From NCBI RefSeq assembly GCF_019947135.1, contig NZ_JAGSHT010000010.1, positions 434,001 through 498,000 on the forward strand: a stretch of 64,000 bases of DNA. The letters run 5' to 3'. The notes beneath the pieces were generated by a model. The model did not search any database and was not told the DNA's origin. It worked only from the letters and a program-made list of their open reading frames with translations. The DNA is from Occultella gossypii (lineage in GTDB: Bacteria; Actinomycetota; Actinomycetes; Actinomycetales; Beutenbergiaceae). The position numbers and the translations under genes were made by a program. Below are positions 16,101-23,463 of this stretch, piece after piece. Position 1 is the stretch's first letter. Each line of letters starts with the position of its first letter.

Positions 16101-17649
16101 GGCGCTGTCGACGGCGGCTGTGGACGCTGCCGTGGTGCCCGCGGGCAACACCTCGCTGGCGCAGGTCAACTCGGCCTTCGCCGAACTCGAGGAGGCGGCC
16201 GCACAGACGGACCCGAACGCCCGCACGGCGCTGGGTCTGTACTCCGACGACCAGCTCGACCAGCTGGCCGCACCGGTCACGCCGGACGCGGTCGGGGACA
16301 TCCTGGCCCAGTGGGACTCCAACCTTGCCGGGGTCGCCTGGGGCGTCGGGTACACCGGCGACGTGTGGATCTCCGACGCGGAACAGGTCGTCAACCAGCA
16401 GTACTCGACGGCCGGCGCACCGGGCAGCCAGTTCCCGGCGAACTGGGGCGGCACCTGGTCCGGCGACCTCGCGCAGGACTCCACGACCGGGGACCTGTGC
16501 CAGGTGAACGTCGGTGGGGACAACGGGATCCACTGCTTCGAGGAGGCGACGGGGGCGGCGACCACCACCCTCACCGGCTCGCCGTGGTCGTCCGTGTCCC
16601 AGCGCGGGCTGGCCTACAACGCGGCCGAGGACGTGTTCTACACCGGCGGTTGGAACGAGGGCATCATCTACACGGTGGCGGGCACCACGCACGCCACCCC
16701 GGGTGAGACCCTGGCCCAGTGCACGCCGGAGGACCCGTCCATCGCGGGCATCGCGTACAACCCCACCTCGAACACGATCTGGTACGTGAACAGCGCGCTG
16801 GTCACGTCGTTCTTCCAGATCTCGCCCGAGGACTGCTCGACGATCAGCACGGTCGCCTACCCGGTGGCCGGTGAAGGCCCGGGCTCCGGTCTGGACCTGG
16901 ACGCCACCGGCGCCCTCTGGACGGCGAACCAGCTGACCGGCGAGGTGTACCTCGTGGACGTCGGCGACCCGAACGTCACGGACGTGCCGTGGCTGACGGT
17001 CACCCCGGCCGAGGGCACCGTGCGGGCCGGTCGGTCCGCCACGCTGGACGTCACGGTGGACACCACGGGCCTGGCGCCCGGGGTGTACGGCGCGAACATC
17101 CTGGTGCAGACGAACGCCGGGCGGGTCTCGACGATCACGGTCCCGGTGACCCTGATCGTCTCCGCCTACCAGGTCGGGGTGAACGCCGGCGGCGGCGCCT
17201 ACACCGACGCCGGGGAGTTCGCCTGGTCCGCCGATCAGCCGCTCTCCGCGGGCGACTGGGGCTGGACCGGTCAGCGCACCGAGACCGAGGCAACCGACCT
17301 CGCGATCGGCGGGACCATGGAGGACACGCTGTTCCAGACCCGGCGCACCGGGATCTTCAGCTACGTGTTCACCGACGCACCGGCCGGGACGTACGCGATC
17401 GACCTCGGGTTCGCCGAGTTCGACGCGGACTACCCCGAGCGTGACCGTCTGTTCGACGTGCTCGTCAACGGCGAGTACGCGTTGGTCGCCGTGGACGTCG
17501 CGGAGGAGGCCGGCGGCCTGTGGGCCGACCAGCACACCGTGATCGTCGAGCACGAGGGCGGTGATCTGGAGGTCGAGCTGGCCAACCGGCGCAGCTACGA
17601 GTACCCGATCCTGAACACGCTGGCGGTCACCGAACGGGGTGATCTGTGA
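13147..17649 (+). CDS. Large secreted S8 subtilisin-like protease with carboxypeptidase-regulatory and malectin domains
   Basis: A 1500-residue exported serine protease. A signal peptide covers residues 1-34 (FARRLVVAASAAAAMVAT, cleavage near AAAEP). A propeptide-like region follows. The catalytic triad is Asp204 (NIDSGVQGDHP), His250 (DTDGHGTHTMG) and Ser422 (GTSMAAPHLAG), with oxyanion Asn352 in SNGNSGP. Downstream are two tandem carboxypeptidase-regulatory-like beta domains (about 495-655), a beta-rich region with FPFYGGSYSTAYVSTNGHVN, a third such domain (about 849-925), a propeller-like segment, and a C-terminal malectin-like carbohydrate-binding domain (about 1340-1498). There is no sorting signal. 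GGAGG precedes the GTG by four bases. The 11-bp-phased repeats upstream suggest tight control, probably by the neighbouring regulator. A role in extracellular glycoprotein or wall-protein breakdown is inference. Confidence 0.92.
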   Translation: MRTPLMFARRLVVAASAAAAMVATMAVAIIPAAAEPTTPAVPATADEKFTEEAMSTLSAADSADFWIRFADRADLSAAAATADWDARGVAVHDALVQTAEAAQAGVVADLTAAGATFETHWISNAILVQGGSLDLARQAASSSEVLEIRQTTTYPAEEPVAGLTVETSSMGRNVLEWGVSAINADDVWAEYGVTGEGITVANIDSGVQGDHPALAAHYRGLQPDGTVVDDYNWFDVAGACDGSPCDTDGHGTHTMGTMIGSDGGANQVGVAPGADWIAANGCSTCADADLIASGEWVIAPTDSAGENADPTKRPHIVNNSWGSRTPSNDPFMEDVIAAWEAAGIFGTWSNGNSGPSCSTSGSPGSRTITYSVGAFDISGDIASYSARGPGQDGEIKPNIAAPGSNVRSSLPGDSYGTGSGTSMAAPHLAGAIALLWSAAPSLIGDIAGTQALLNATAVDVDDTTCGGTAEDNNVWGEGRLDALALVQAAPTAEAGTLSGTVTGSDGGPIAGATVTVTGESERVLTTDEEGAFTGTFVAGPYTVTATAFGYAPATADVTVVAEETVGVDLVLEAATSFAVAGTVTNEADGAPVAGATVAFTGAPIEPVTTGADGTYAVADVPAGTYTVTITGDRCSAPFSTEIVVDGDETLDAALVGLQDDYGYFCSVGTDGYRQGDTPLSLTGDDAATAVELPFAFPFYGGSYSTAYVSTNGHVNFLAAVTAYSNAALPTTAAPNAAVYGFWDDFTFNNGGTAHTASTTIDGEDAFVIEYRDVSPFSSTDTVSFSITLFAGGDVEIGYGPASNAENPRLLGDSATVGIENEAGTVASQYSFNEAVLATGSSVRYELPPNGTVFGNVTDLNDGLAVAGATVTATPDDGGEPRTVTTDFGGDYNLLLFFGAYTVDIEAPGYTTRTRDVVIDVDGETNRFSPKLKTGIATVAPPSYSWTLTEGQTRTADLTIANTGSAPLTYTIGELPRAVNEAAAVPALSTAAVDAAVVPAGNTSLAQVNSAFAELEEAAAQTDPNARTALGLYSDDQLDQLAAPVTPDAVGDILAQWDSNLAGVAWGVGYTGDVWISDAEQVVNQQYSTAGAPGSQFPANWGGTWSGDLAQDSTTGDLCQVNVGGDNGIHCFEEATGAATTTLTGSPWSSVSQRGLAYNAAEDVFYTGGWNEGIIYTVAGTTHATPGETLAQCTPEDPSIAGIAYNPTSNTIWYVNSALVTSFFQISPEDCSTISTVAYPVAGEGPGSGLDLDATGALWTANQLTGEVYLVDVGDPNVTDVPWLTVTPAEGTVRAGRSATLDVTVDTTGLAPGVYGANILVQTNAGRVSTITVPVTLIVSAYQVGVNAGGGAYTDAGEFAWSADQPLSAGDWGWTGQRTETEATDLAIGGTMEDTLFQTRRTGIFSYVFTDAPAGTYAIDLGFAEFDADYPERDRLFDVLVNGEYALVAVDVAEEAGGLWADQHTVIVEHEGGDLEVELANRRSYEYPILNTLAVTERGDL

Positions 17650-17675
17650 GGTAGTTCCGTAGCGGAAGCAGGCGA

Positions 17676-17708
17676 CGGCGGCCGGGCACCTCGCGTGTCC
17701 GGCCGCCG
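17676..17708. terminator. Bidirectional stem-loop terminator
   Basis: CGGCGGCCGG and CCGGCCGCCG pair as a perfect 10-bp stem between the convergent subtilase (stop 17649) and sugar dehydrogenase (stop 17753) genes. Confidence 0.7.
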
Positions 17709-17752
17709 CCGCGTCCGGGGTCGGCCGGGCCGACCGTCGCCTGGGGCGAGGG

Positions 17753-18943
17753 CTACGAGACGTCGAGCTCGACGACCCGGTCGTCGCCGTCGCGGACCTC
17801 GCCACGGCCGTCGGTGTTCGACGTCGCCACCCACAGCTCGCCGTCGGGCGTGAGCGTGACGGCCCGCAGCCTGCCCAGGTCCAGATACGAGCTCGGCTCG
17901 CCCACGCCGTCGGGCGTGATCGGCACGTACCAGAGCCGCTCGCCGCGCAGCGCGGCGAGCCAGACGCCGGTGTCCGTCACCGCGAGGCCCGACGGTGAGG
18001 CCTCCGACGTCGGCCAGGTCACCACGGGATCGACGTACTCGCCGGTCCCGGCCCAGCCCTCGACGTGCGGCCAGCCGTAGTTGCCGCCCGCGGTGATGAC
18101 GTTGAGCTCATCGAGGTCGTGCTGCCCGAACTCGGAGGCGTACAGCCGTCCGTCGCTGGTCCAGCCGAGGCCCTGCACGTTGCGGTGGCCGTAGCTGTAG
18201 ATCTCGGTGCCGAACGGGTTGCCGGGTGCCGGGTCGCCGGTCGTGGTGAGGCGCAGGATCTTGCCGCCGAGGCTGTCCAGATCCTGCGCCCGGGACGTCC
18301 GCCCGGCGTCACCGGTGCTCACGTACAGGAAGCCGTCCGGGCCGAACGCGAGCCGGCCGCCGTTGTGGTTCCCGGCCGCCGGGATGCCCTCCAGGACCAC
18401 CCGCGGGCCCACCAGGGCGTCGCCGTCGAGGTCCATCCGGATCACCCGGTTGTCGGTGCGCGTGGTCAGGTACAGGTACACGCCGCCGTCGGGCCCGACG
18501 GCGATCCCGAGCAGGCCGCCCTCGCCGCCGTGCTGGACGTCCGGCACTGCGCCGTCGGCCCCGCCGGCATCCAGCGGCGTGACGGCGCCGCCGGTGACCC
18601 GCAGCACCCGCCCGGAGTCCCGCTCGGTGATGAGCGCGGAGCCGTCCGGTGCGAACGCGACGCCCCACGGCGTCTGCAGGCCGGTCGCGACCGTGGCGCC
18701 GACGCGCACGTCGGTGACGTCGGCCGGAGGGCCCGACGGCGGGGGTGTCGCGGGCGTGGATGCGCCGGGTTCGGAGGTGGTCGCCTCGGGCTCGGTGGGG
18801 GCGGTCGGGGTGATCGCGCTCGGCTCCGGCACGGGGCCGCCCTCGCGGTCGGTGGTGCAGCCGGCCGCGAGCGCGAGCATGACGGCCAGGAGCAGCACAC
18901 GTGCAGGTCGGACGCTCCGAAAGGGCCGGATGGTCCGTCGCAT
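17753..18943 (-). CDS. PQQ-type glucose/sorbosone dehydrogenase-like lipoprotein
   Basis: A 396-residue exported lipoprotein of the GSDH/aldose sugar dehydrogenase family, a six-bladed propeller that oxidises sugars with PQQ. The signal peptide ends in lipobox LALAAGC (about residues 23-29), followed by a Thr/Pro/Glu spacer. Family motifs include LQTPWGVAFAPDGSALITER, HGGEGGLLGIAV, AAGNHNGGRLAFGPDG, YSYGHRNVQGLGW and GGNYGWPHVEG. AGGAG five bases upstream fixes the ATG at 18943. No PQQ synthesis genes are in the window, so the cofactor state is uncertain. Its stop faces the subtilase across a terminator. Confidence 0.9.
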   Translation of the reverse strand: MRRTIRPFRSVRPARVLLLAVMLALAAGCTTDREGGPVPEPSAITPTAPTEPEATTSEPGASTPATPPPSGPPADVTDVRVGATVATGLQTPWGVAFAPDGSALITERDSGRVLRVTGGAVTPLDAGGADGAVPDVQHGGEGGLLGIAVGPDGGVYLYLTTRTDNRVIRMDLDGDALVGPRVVLEGIPAAGNHNGGRLAFGPDGFLYVSTGDAGRTSRAQDLDSLGGKILRLTTTGDPAPGNPFGTEIYSYGHRNVQGLGWTSDGRLYASEFGQHDLDELNVITAGGNYGWPHVEGWAGTGEYVDPVVTWPTSEASPSGLAVTDTGVWLAALRGERLWYVPITPDGVGEPSSYLDLGRLRAVTLTPDGELWVATSNTDGRGEVRDGDDRVVELDVS

Positions 18944-18951
18944 CGTCGCTC

Positions 18952-19734
18952 CTAGGCGTCTTGGCGCTGGTACCTCAGGAACAGCATGTCACCGGCGGAG
19001 AGCACGTGCGCGAGTCGCATGTCCAGCGTGCGCTGCGGGCCACCGCGGGCGATCCGGCCGGCCGGGCCGCCCTCGAGGACGGGGCTGACGGTGAGGCACA
19101 CCTCGTCCACGGCGTCGGCGCCGATCAGGGTGCCGAACAGGTGCGGGCCGCCCTCGCAGAGCATCTGAGTCAGGCCGCGGCCGGCGAGCTCGCGGCGCAT
19201 GGCGTGCGCGTCGATGCCCCCGGGCACGCCGGCCCCGCTCGTCACCGGCGCACTGCCGGGACCTTCGCACACGATGACGTCGGCGACCTGCGCCAGGGCC
19301 GCACGCTGCGGCTCGGGCGCAGCCGGGCCGGTGAACACGATCGGGCGCACCGGTGCGTCGGTGAACACCGGCGACGCCGGATCCAGGGCAAGGCGTGCGG
19401 AGACGATCGCGAACACGGGGTGCTCGGCCAGCCCGTGCTCCCGGCGCCAGGCGGCATCCGGCTCGGGCAGCCGCATCCCCACGTACCCCTCGGCACGGAC
19501 GGTCCCGGCGCCGACGATCACGACGTCGCAGAGCCGGCGCAAGGTGTCGAAGACCTGCTTGTCGGCCGCGTTGTTCAAGGCACCGGAGAGTCCGTCGTGG
19601 GTCGCGGCGCCGTCGATGCTGGAGATGAAGTTGACCCGCAGGTGGGGGCGGTCGCGGTCGGCGACGGCGTACGCGGCGAGCAGGTCGCCGGTGTCGAAGG
19701 CCGGCTCGTCGGCGGGCTCAGGTGCAGTGCTCAT
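18952..19734 (-). CDS. RibD C-terminal-domain (dihydrofolate-reductase-fold) reductase
   Basis: A 260-residue NADPH-dependent reductase of the RibD-C/DHFR fold. Motifs include RPHLRVNFISSIDGAATHDG, DVVIVGAGTVRAEGY, and the C-terminal LTQMLCEGGPHLFGTLI. The zinc deaminase domain of full-length RibD is absent. The ATG at 19734 (MSTAPEPADE) lies 10 bp beyond the folP-type gene, with which it forms an operon including folE. Such stand-alone proteins may act in riboflavin, folate or other pteridine reduction; in this context a pteridine or dihydrofolate role is inferred. Confidence 0.82.
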   Translation of the reverse strand: MSTAPEPADEPAFDTGDLLAAYAVADRDRPHLRVNFISSIDGAATHDGLSGALNNAADKQVFDTLRRLCDVVIVGAGTVRAEGYVGMRLPEPDAAWRREHGLAEHPVFAIVSARLALDPASPVFTDAPVRPIVFTGPAAPEPQRAALAQVADVIVCEGPGSAPVTSGAGVPGGIDAHAMRRELAGRGLTQMLCEGGPHLFGTLIGADAVDEVCLTVSPVLEGGPAGRIARGGPQRTLDMRLAHVLSAGDMLFLRYQRQDA

Positions 19735-19744
19735 CGGGAACCCG

Positions 19745-20647
19745 TCACATGTTGTGCCGGGTCCAGGCGGGCTCACGCAGCCCGAGCACGGCCTCGGCCA
19801 TCCGGATCGTCTGCACGGTCGGCGCGACGTTGTGGGCCCGCACGATCCGGGCGCCCCGCTCGATGCACATCACGGTCACGGCCAGGGTGCCGATCAGCCG
19901 CTCCCCGCGCGGTGCGTCGAGGGTCTCCCCCACGAAGTCCTTGTTGGACAGCGCCACCAGGGTGGGCAGCCCGATCTCGGTGATCTCGGCCAGGCGGCGG
20001 GTGATCTCCAGGGAGTGCAGCGTGTTCTTGTTCAGGTCGTGGCCCGGGTCGATCACGATCCGGTCCGGCGCGATCCCGGCCGCGAGCGCCGCCTCGACCT
20101 TGGCGCGCAGGAACTGCGCGATCTCGGCCACGACGTCACCGTAGGTGGGTCTGGGATGGTGCCGGTGCGGCTGCGCGATCGAGTGGGCGATCACCACGGT
20201 GGCGCCGGTCTCGGCGACGGCCTCGGCCATGCCGTCCACCCGCAGGCCCATCGTGTCGTTGATGACGTCGGCGCCGGCGGCCACGCAGGCCCGGGCCACC
20301 TCCGGGCGGTAGGTGTCCACGGAGATCACCACGTCGGACGCCGCCCGGATCCCCTCGATCACGCCGAGCACCCGGTCGAGCTCCTCCGCGACGCTCAGCT
20401 CCGGGGTGTCCGGCGAGAACGCCATGCCGCCCACGTCCACCCAGTCCGCGCCGTCGTCCGCGGCACGCACCGCCGCGGACACCGCCGCGTCGAGCGCGAA
20501 CGTCGCTCCGCCGTCGTAGAAGGAGTCCGGGGTGCGGTTCACGATGGCCATCACGGCCACCCGGTTCGCGAAGTCGAACGTGCGGGGCCCGATCGTGCGG
20601 GGCGCCAGGCGGCGGACCGGGTCCGGGCAGAGCGTTGCGTGCGTCAT
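19745..20647 (-). CDS. folP2: Dihydropteroate-synthase-family protein, FolP2 type
   Basis: A 300-residue TIM-barrel protein of the pterin-binding family. Retained motifs: MAIVNRTPDSFYDGG (pterin diphosphate loop), DPGHDLNKNT and ALSNKDFVGETL. The canonical loop GGESTRPG is replaced by VGGMAFSPDTPEL, as in the mycobacterial FolP2 paralogue, whose dihydropteroate synthase activity is doubtful (family knowledge). The ATG at 20647 begins MTHATLCPDPVRR. A separate canonical folP probably exists outside the window. It is clustered with folE and a RibD-C-like reductase, so it may work on a pterin other than the folate precursor. Confidence 0.87.
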   Translation of the reverse strand: MTHATLCPDPVRRLAPRTIGPRTFDFANRVAVMAIVNRTPDSFYDGGATFALDAAVSAAVRAADDGADWVDVGGMAFSPDTPELSVAEELDRVLGVIEGIRAASDVVISVDTYRPEVARACVAAGADVINDTMGLRVDGMAEAVAETGATVVIAHSIAQPHRHHPRPTYGDVVAEIAQFLRAKVEAALAAGIAPDRIVIDPGHDLNKNTLHSLEITRRLAEITEIGLPTLVALSNKDFVGETLDAPRGERLIGTLAVTVMCIERGARIVRAHNVAPTVQTIRMAEAVLGLREPAWTRHNM

Positions 20648-20753
20648 CGTGGCGCGGTCCTCCATGCCGGGGTCCCCGGGTACGCGTCCCATCGTGCCAT
20701 CCCGCCCCGGTCCGACCGAGCAGACATGGCTGCCACCACAGCACTCTCGACGC

Positions 20754-22007
20754 TCAGAGATCCGCGATCGCGACGTCCGGGTCGGCCAGCCGGGCCACGT
20801 CCACCCCACGGCCGGACGCGATCAGGGCGTCGATCTGCTCGTTGACGTCCCACACGTTGACGTTCATCCCAGCGACCACGCGGGCGTCGTTATCGGGTCC
20901 GGTGACCCAGAACGCGATGAACTCGCCGCCTCCCACGTCGCCGCGGTAGACCACCCGGGAGCCGGACATGAGGTCGCCGTACCCGGAGAACTCCATACCC
21001 AGATCGAACTGGTCGGTGTAGAAGTACGGCACCCGGTCGAAGCTGAGGTCCTGGCCGAGCATGGACCGCGCCGCCGCGGCACCCTGACGTTCGGCGTTCG
21101 CCCAGTGGTCCACGTGCAGGTGCTTGCCGAGCACCGGGTGGAACGCGCTCGCGACGTCGCCGGCCGCGAAGACGTCCGCGAGTCCGTCGGCGTCGCCCTC
21201 GGCGCGCAGCGCGGCGTCCACGACCACGCCGCCCTCGACCCGCAGCCCGGCGGCCTGCGCCAGCTCGGTGTTGGGCACGGCGCCGACCCCGACCACGACC
21301 ACGTCGGCGCCGACCACCTCGCCGTCGGCCAGGCGCACCCCGGTCACATCGGACTCCCCCTCAAACCCGGCGACCTCGACCTGCATCCGCACGTCCACAC
21401 CGTTGCGGGCGTGCAGCGCGCCGAAGTACGCGCCGAGCTCCGCGCCCAGCGCGGGCTCGAGCGGGACGTCCTCCCGGCCGAGCACGGTCACCTCGTTGCC
21501 GTAGCCGCGGGCGGCCGCGGCCACCTCGAGCCCGATCCAACCGGCACCGACGATGACGACCCGACGGCCGCCGTCGGCCAGGGCGGCGCGCAGCGCCTCC
21601 GACTCGGCGAACGTGCGCAGGTAGTACACCCCGCGCAGGTCCGGGTACGCCTCCCCGCGCAGGCGCCGCGAGGACGCACCCGTGGCGAGCAGCACCTTGT
21701 CGTAGCCGAGCGTCTCACCGTCGTCCAGCAGCACCTCGTGCGCGGCCGGGCGCAGCTCGCGCACCGGCGTGCCGCGGCGCAGCTCCACGGAGTTCTCCGC
21801 ATACCAGGGCTCTGGGTGCACCTGCGGCTCGGCCCGGTCCGCCGAGCCGGCAAGGAACTCCTTCGACAGCGGCGGGCGGATGTAGGGCACCTCGTCCTCG
21901 CCGGCGAACAGCACCACCCGGCCGGTGAAGCCCTGCTCCCGAAGGGTGGTCGCGGCGGTGGCCCCGGCCAGCCCGCCTCCGATGATCACGAACGTCTGCT
22001 CAGCCAT
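20754..22007 (-). CDS. FAD-dependent NAD(P)H oxidoreductase (ferredoxin-reductase type)
   Basis: A 417-residue pyridine-nucleotide-disulphide-family flavoprotein. Two dinucleotide folds are visible: FVIIGGGLAGATAATTLRE at the N-terminus for FAD, and VVIVGAGWIGLEVAAAARG near residue 150 for NAD(P)H. The FAD ribityl motif is GLADVFAAGDVAS. There is no redox-active CxxxxC pair, which fits ferredoxin or rubredoxin reductases. AAGGATGAG upstream favours the ATG at 22007; an ATG nine bases earlier is possible. It lies between folE and folP2 on the same strand, so it may feed electrons to pterin chemistry, but this is conjecture. Confidence 0.88.
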   Translation of the reverse strand: MAEQTFVIIGGGLAGATAATTLREQGFTGRVVLFAGEDEVPYIRPPLSKEFLAGSADRAEPQVHPEPWYAENSVELRRGTPVRELRPAAHEVLLDDGETLGYDKVLLATGASSRRLRGEAYPDLRGVYYLRTFAESEALRAALADGGRRVVIVGAGWIGLEVAAAARGYGNEVTVLGREDVPLEPALGAELGAYFGALHARNGVDVRMQVEVAGFEGESDVTGVRLADGEVVGADVVVVGVGAVPNTELAQAAGLRVEGGVVVDAALRAEGDADGLADVFAAGDVASAFHPVLGKHLHVDHWANAERQGAAAARSMLGQDLSFDRVPYFYTDQFDLGMEFSGYGDLMSGSRVVYRGDVGGGEFIAFWVTGPDNDARVVAGMNVNVWDVNEQIDALIASGRGVDVARLADPDVAIADL

Positions 22008-22034
22008 GGCACTCATCCTTATCGGTATCGGTAC

Positions 22035-22709
22035 TCAGCGCAGCCCGGTGAGGGCGAGGAACTCGCTGCGCGAGCGCGCGTCGTCGCGCAACACGCCGTG
22101 CAGGGCGCTGGTCACGGTCCGCGCACCCCGCGCCCCGACGCCGCGCAGCGACATGCACTCGTGCTCGGCATCGAGGACCACCCCCACCCCGCGGGGGTCG
22201 AGCCGCTCGGCGAGGAAGTCGGCGATCTGCTGGGTGAGGCGCTCCTGGACCTGCAGGTCACGCGCGAAATGCTCCACCACCCGGGCCAGCTTGGACAGGC
22301 CCACGAGCCGCGACCCGGGCAGGTAGGCGACGTGCGCGACTCCGGTGAACGGCAGCAGGTGATGCTCGCACAGGGAGTGGAACGGGACGTCGCGGACCAG
22401 CACGAGCTCGTTGTAGTGCTCGTCGTTGCCGAACGTGGTGAGGGTGAACTCACGTGGGGTGAGCATCTCCAGGTAGGCGTCCACGACCCGCCGGGGCGTG
22501 TCCTGCAGGTGCGGTCCGCGCACGTCGCGGCCGAGGGCCGTGAGGAGGTCGCCGACGGCGGTGATCGCCTTCGCGCGATCGATCGGTTGGTGGTCGGTCG
22601 CCACATGCTCGAGGTCGACGGCGTCGCGTCCGTGAGCTGTCCCGCTCGGTTGCTCGAGTGCGAACCGAGGGCTCGGCGGCTCCGCGGTGAGGGTGGTCAG
22701 GTCGTCCAT
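22035..22709 (-). CDS. folE: GTP cyclohydrolase I
   Basis: A 224-residue zinc enzyme that converts GTP to 7,8-dihydroneopterin triphosphate, the entry to folate and other pterins. Zinc and substrate motifs include FHSLCEHHLLPFTGVAHVAY and GLSKLARVVEHFARDLQVQE, and the late Cys in LDAEHECMSLRGV. The N-terminal 45 residues are a variable extension. TACCGT (22716-22721) ends six bases before the ATG and there is no Shine-Dalgarno, suggesting a leaderless message. It heads a minus-strand set with an FAD oxidoreductase, FolP2 and a RibD-C-like reductase. In many actinobacteria folE lies with ftsH-folP-folB instead. Confidence 0.95.
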   Translation of the reverse strand: MDDLTTLTAEPPSPRFALEQPSGTAHGRDAVDLEHVATDHQPIDRAKAITAVGDLLTALGRDVRGPHLQDTPRRVVDAYLEMLTPREFTLTTFGNDEHYNELVLVRDVPFHSLCEHHLLPFTGVAHVAYLPGSRLVGLSKLARVVEHFARDLQVQERLTQQIADFLAERLDPRGVGVVLDAEHECMSLRGVGARGARTVTSALHGVLRDDARSRSEFLALTGLR

Positions 22710-22733
22710 GCAACGACGGTAGATCCGTTCCCG

Positions 22734-22753
22734 AACTTTCGTCCAGCAAAGTT
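22734..22753. promoter_or_regulatory. Inverted repeat between folE and the SufR-like regulator
   Basis: AACTTT-N8-AAAGTT in the 70-bp divergent gap. The sequence is AT-rich against a GC-rich background. It is a likely operator for the adjacent regulator. Confidence 0.55.
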
Positions 22754-22779
22754 GTTTTTAGAAGCGTAGGGTGGTGGTC

Positions 22780-23448
22780 ATGGTCGAGGACACCACGCAT
22801 CGGCTCGCCGCGCTGGACCATCCGACGCGCCGCGCGCTGTACGACCTGATCGCCGGGCAGGACGAGCCCGTCGGGCGGGAGGCCGCCGCGAGCGCGCTCG
22901 GGCTGAGCCGCAGCACCGCCGCCTTCCACCTGGAGGCGCTGGCCGCCGCCGGCCTGCTCGGCGTGGAGTTCCGCCGGCTCGGCGGGCGCCGCGGTCCCGG
23001 TGCCGGCCGCCCGACGAAGCTCTACACCCGCGCCGCCGAGGAGATCTCGGTGTCCGTGCCGCCCCGGCACTACGAGCTGGCCGCGGACCTGTTCGCCGGG
23101 GCGATCGCCGAGTCCGCACGGACCGGCGCCGGCGTCCGGGACGTGCTCCGCGAGCGCGCCGCGGCCGACGGTCGCGCCCGTGGCGAGCGTGCGGGCACGT
23201 TCGAGGCGGCCCTGGCCGGCGTGGGCTTCACCCCGCGGGAGGAGCCGGCCGGCGACCTGGTGATGGGCAACTGCCCGTTCCACCAGCTCGCGCAGGCGCA
23301 CACGGAGCTGGTCTGCGAGCTCAACTACTCGCTCGTGCGAGGCATGGCCGAGGGCGCCGCGTGTGGCCGGCGGGTGGTCGCCGATCCGGGCGCCGGGCGC
23401 TGCTGCGTGCGGGCCGAGGCCCGGCCCGAAGAGGCCGGCCCGCCGTGA
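22780..23448 (+). CDS. SufR-like ArsR-fold transcriptional regulator with a C-terminal Cys cluster
   Basis: A 222-residue regulator. The N-terminal winged helix (HRLAALDHPTRRALYDLI, SRSTAAFHLEALAAAGLL) is ArsR-like. The C-terminal part has the pattern NCPFHQLAQAH, then VCELN, CGRR and RCCV. This matches the iron-sulphur ligand spacing of SufR-type sensors, so it may bind a cluster and sense iron, oxygen or nitric oxide. No suf operon lies nearby; the divergent neighbour is folE. The ATG at 22780 has AGGG nine bases upstream; a GTG at 22771 is the alternative. It ends 15 bp before the convergent SDR gene. Confidence 0.8.
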   Translation: MVEDTTHRLAALDHPTRRALYDLIAGQDEPVGREAAASALGLSRSTAAFHLEALAAAGLLGVEFRRLGGRRGPGAGRPTKLYTRAAEEISVSVPPRHYELAADLFAGAIAESARTGAGVRDVLRERAAADGRARGERAGTFEAALAGVGFTPREEPAGDLVMGNCPFHQLAQAHTELVCELNYSLVRGMAEGAACGRRVVADPGAGRCCVRAEARPEEAGPP

Positions 23449-23463
23449 CCGACCACCCGGACG

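Noticed and set aside
14230-17805. Very long open frame antisense to the subtilase gene
   Set aside because: It is a codon-bias shadow of a high-GC gene. The sense strand has a signal peptide, an intact catalytic triad and recognisable domains; the antisense product is Arg/Gly-rich without motifs.
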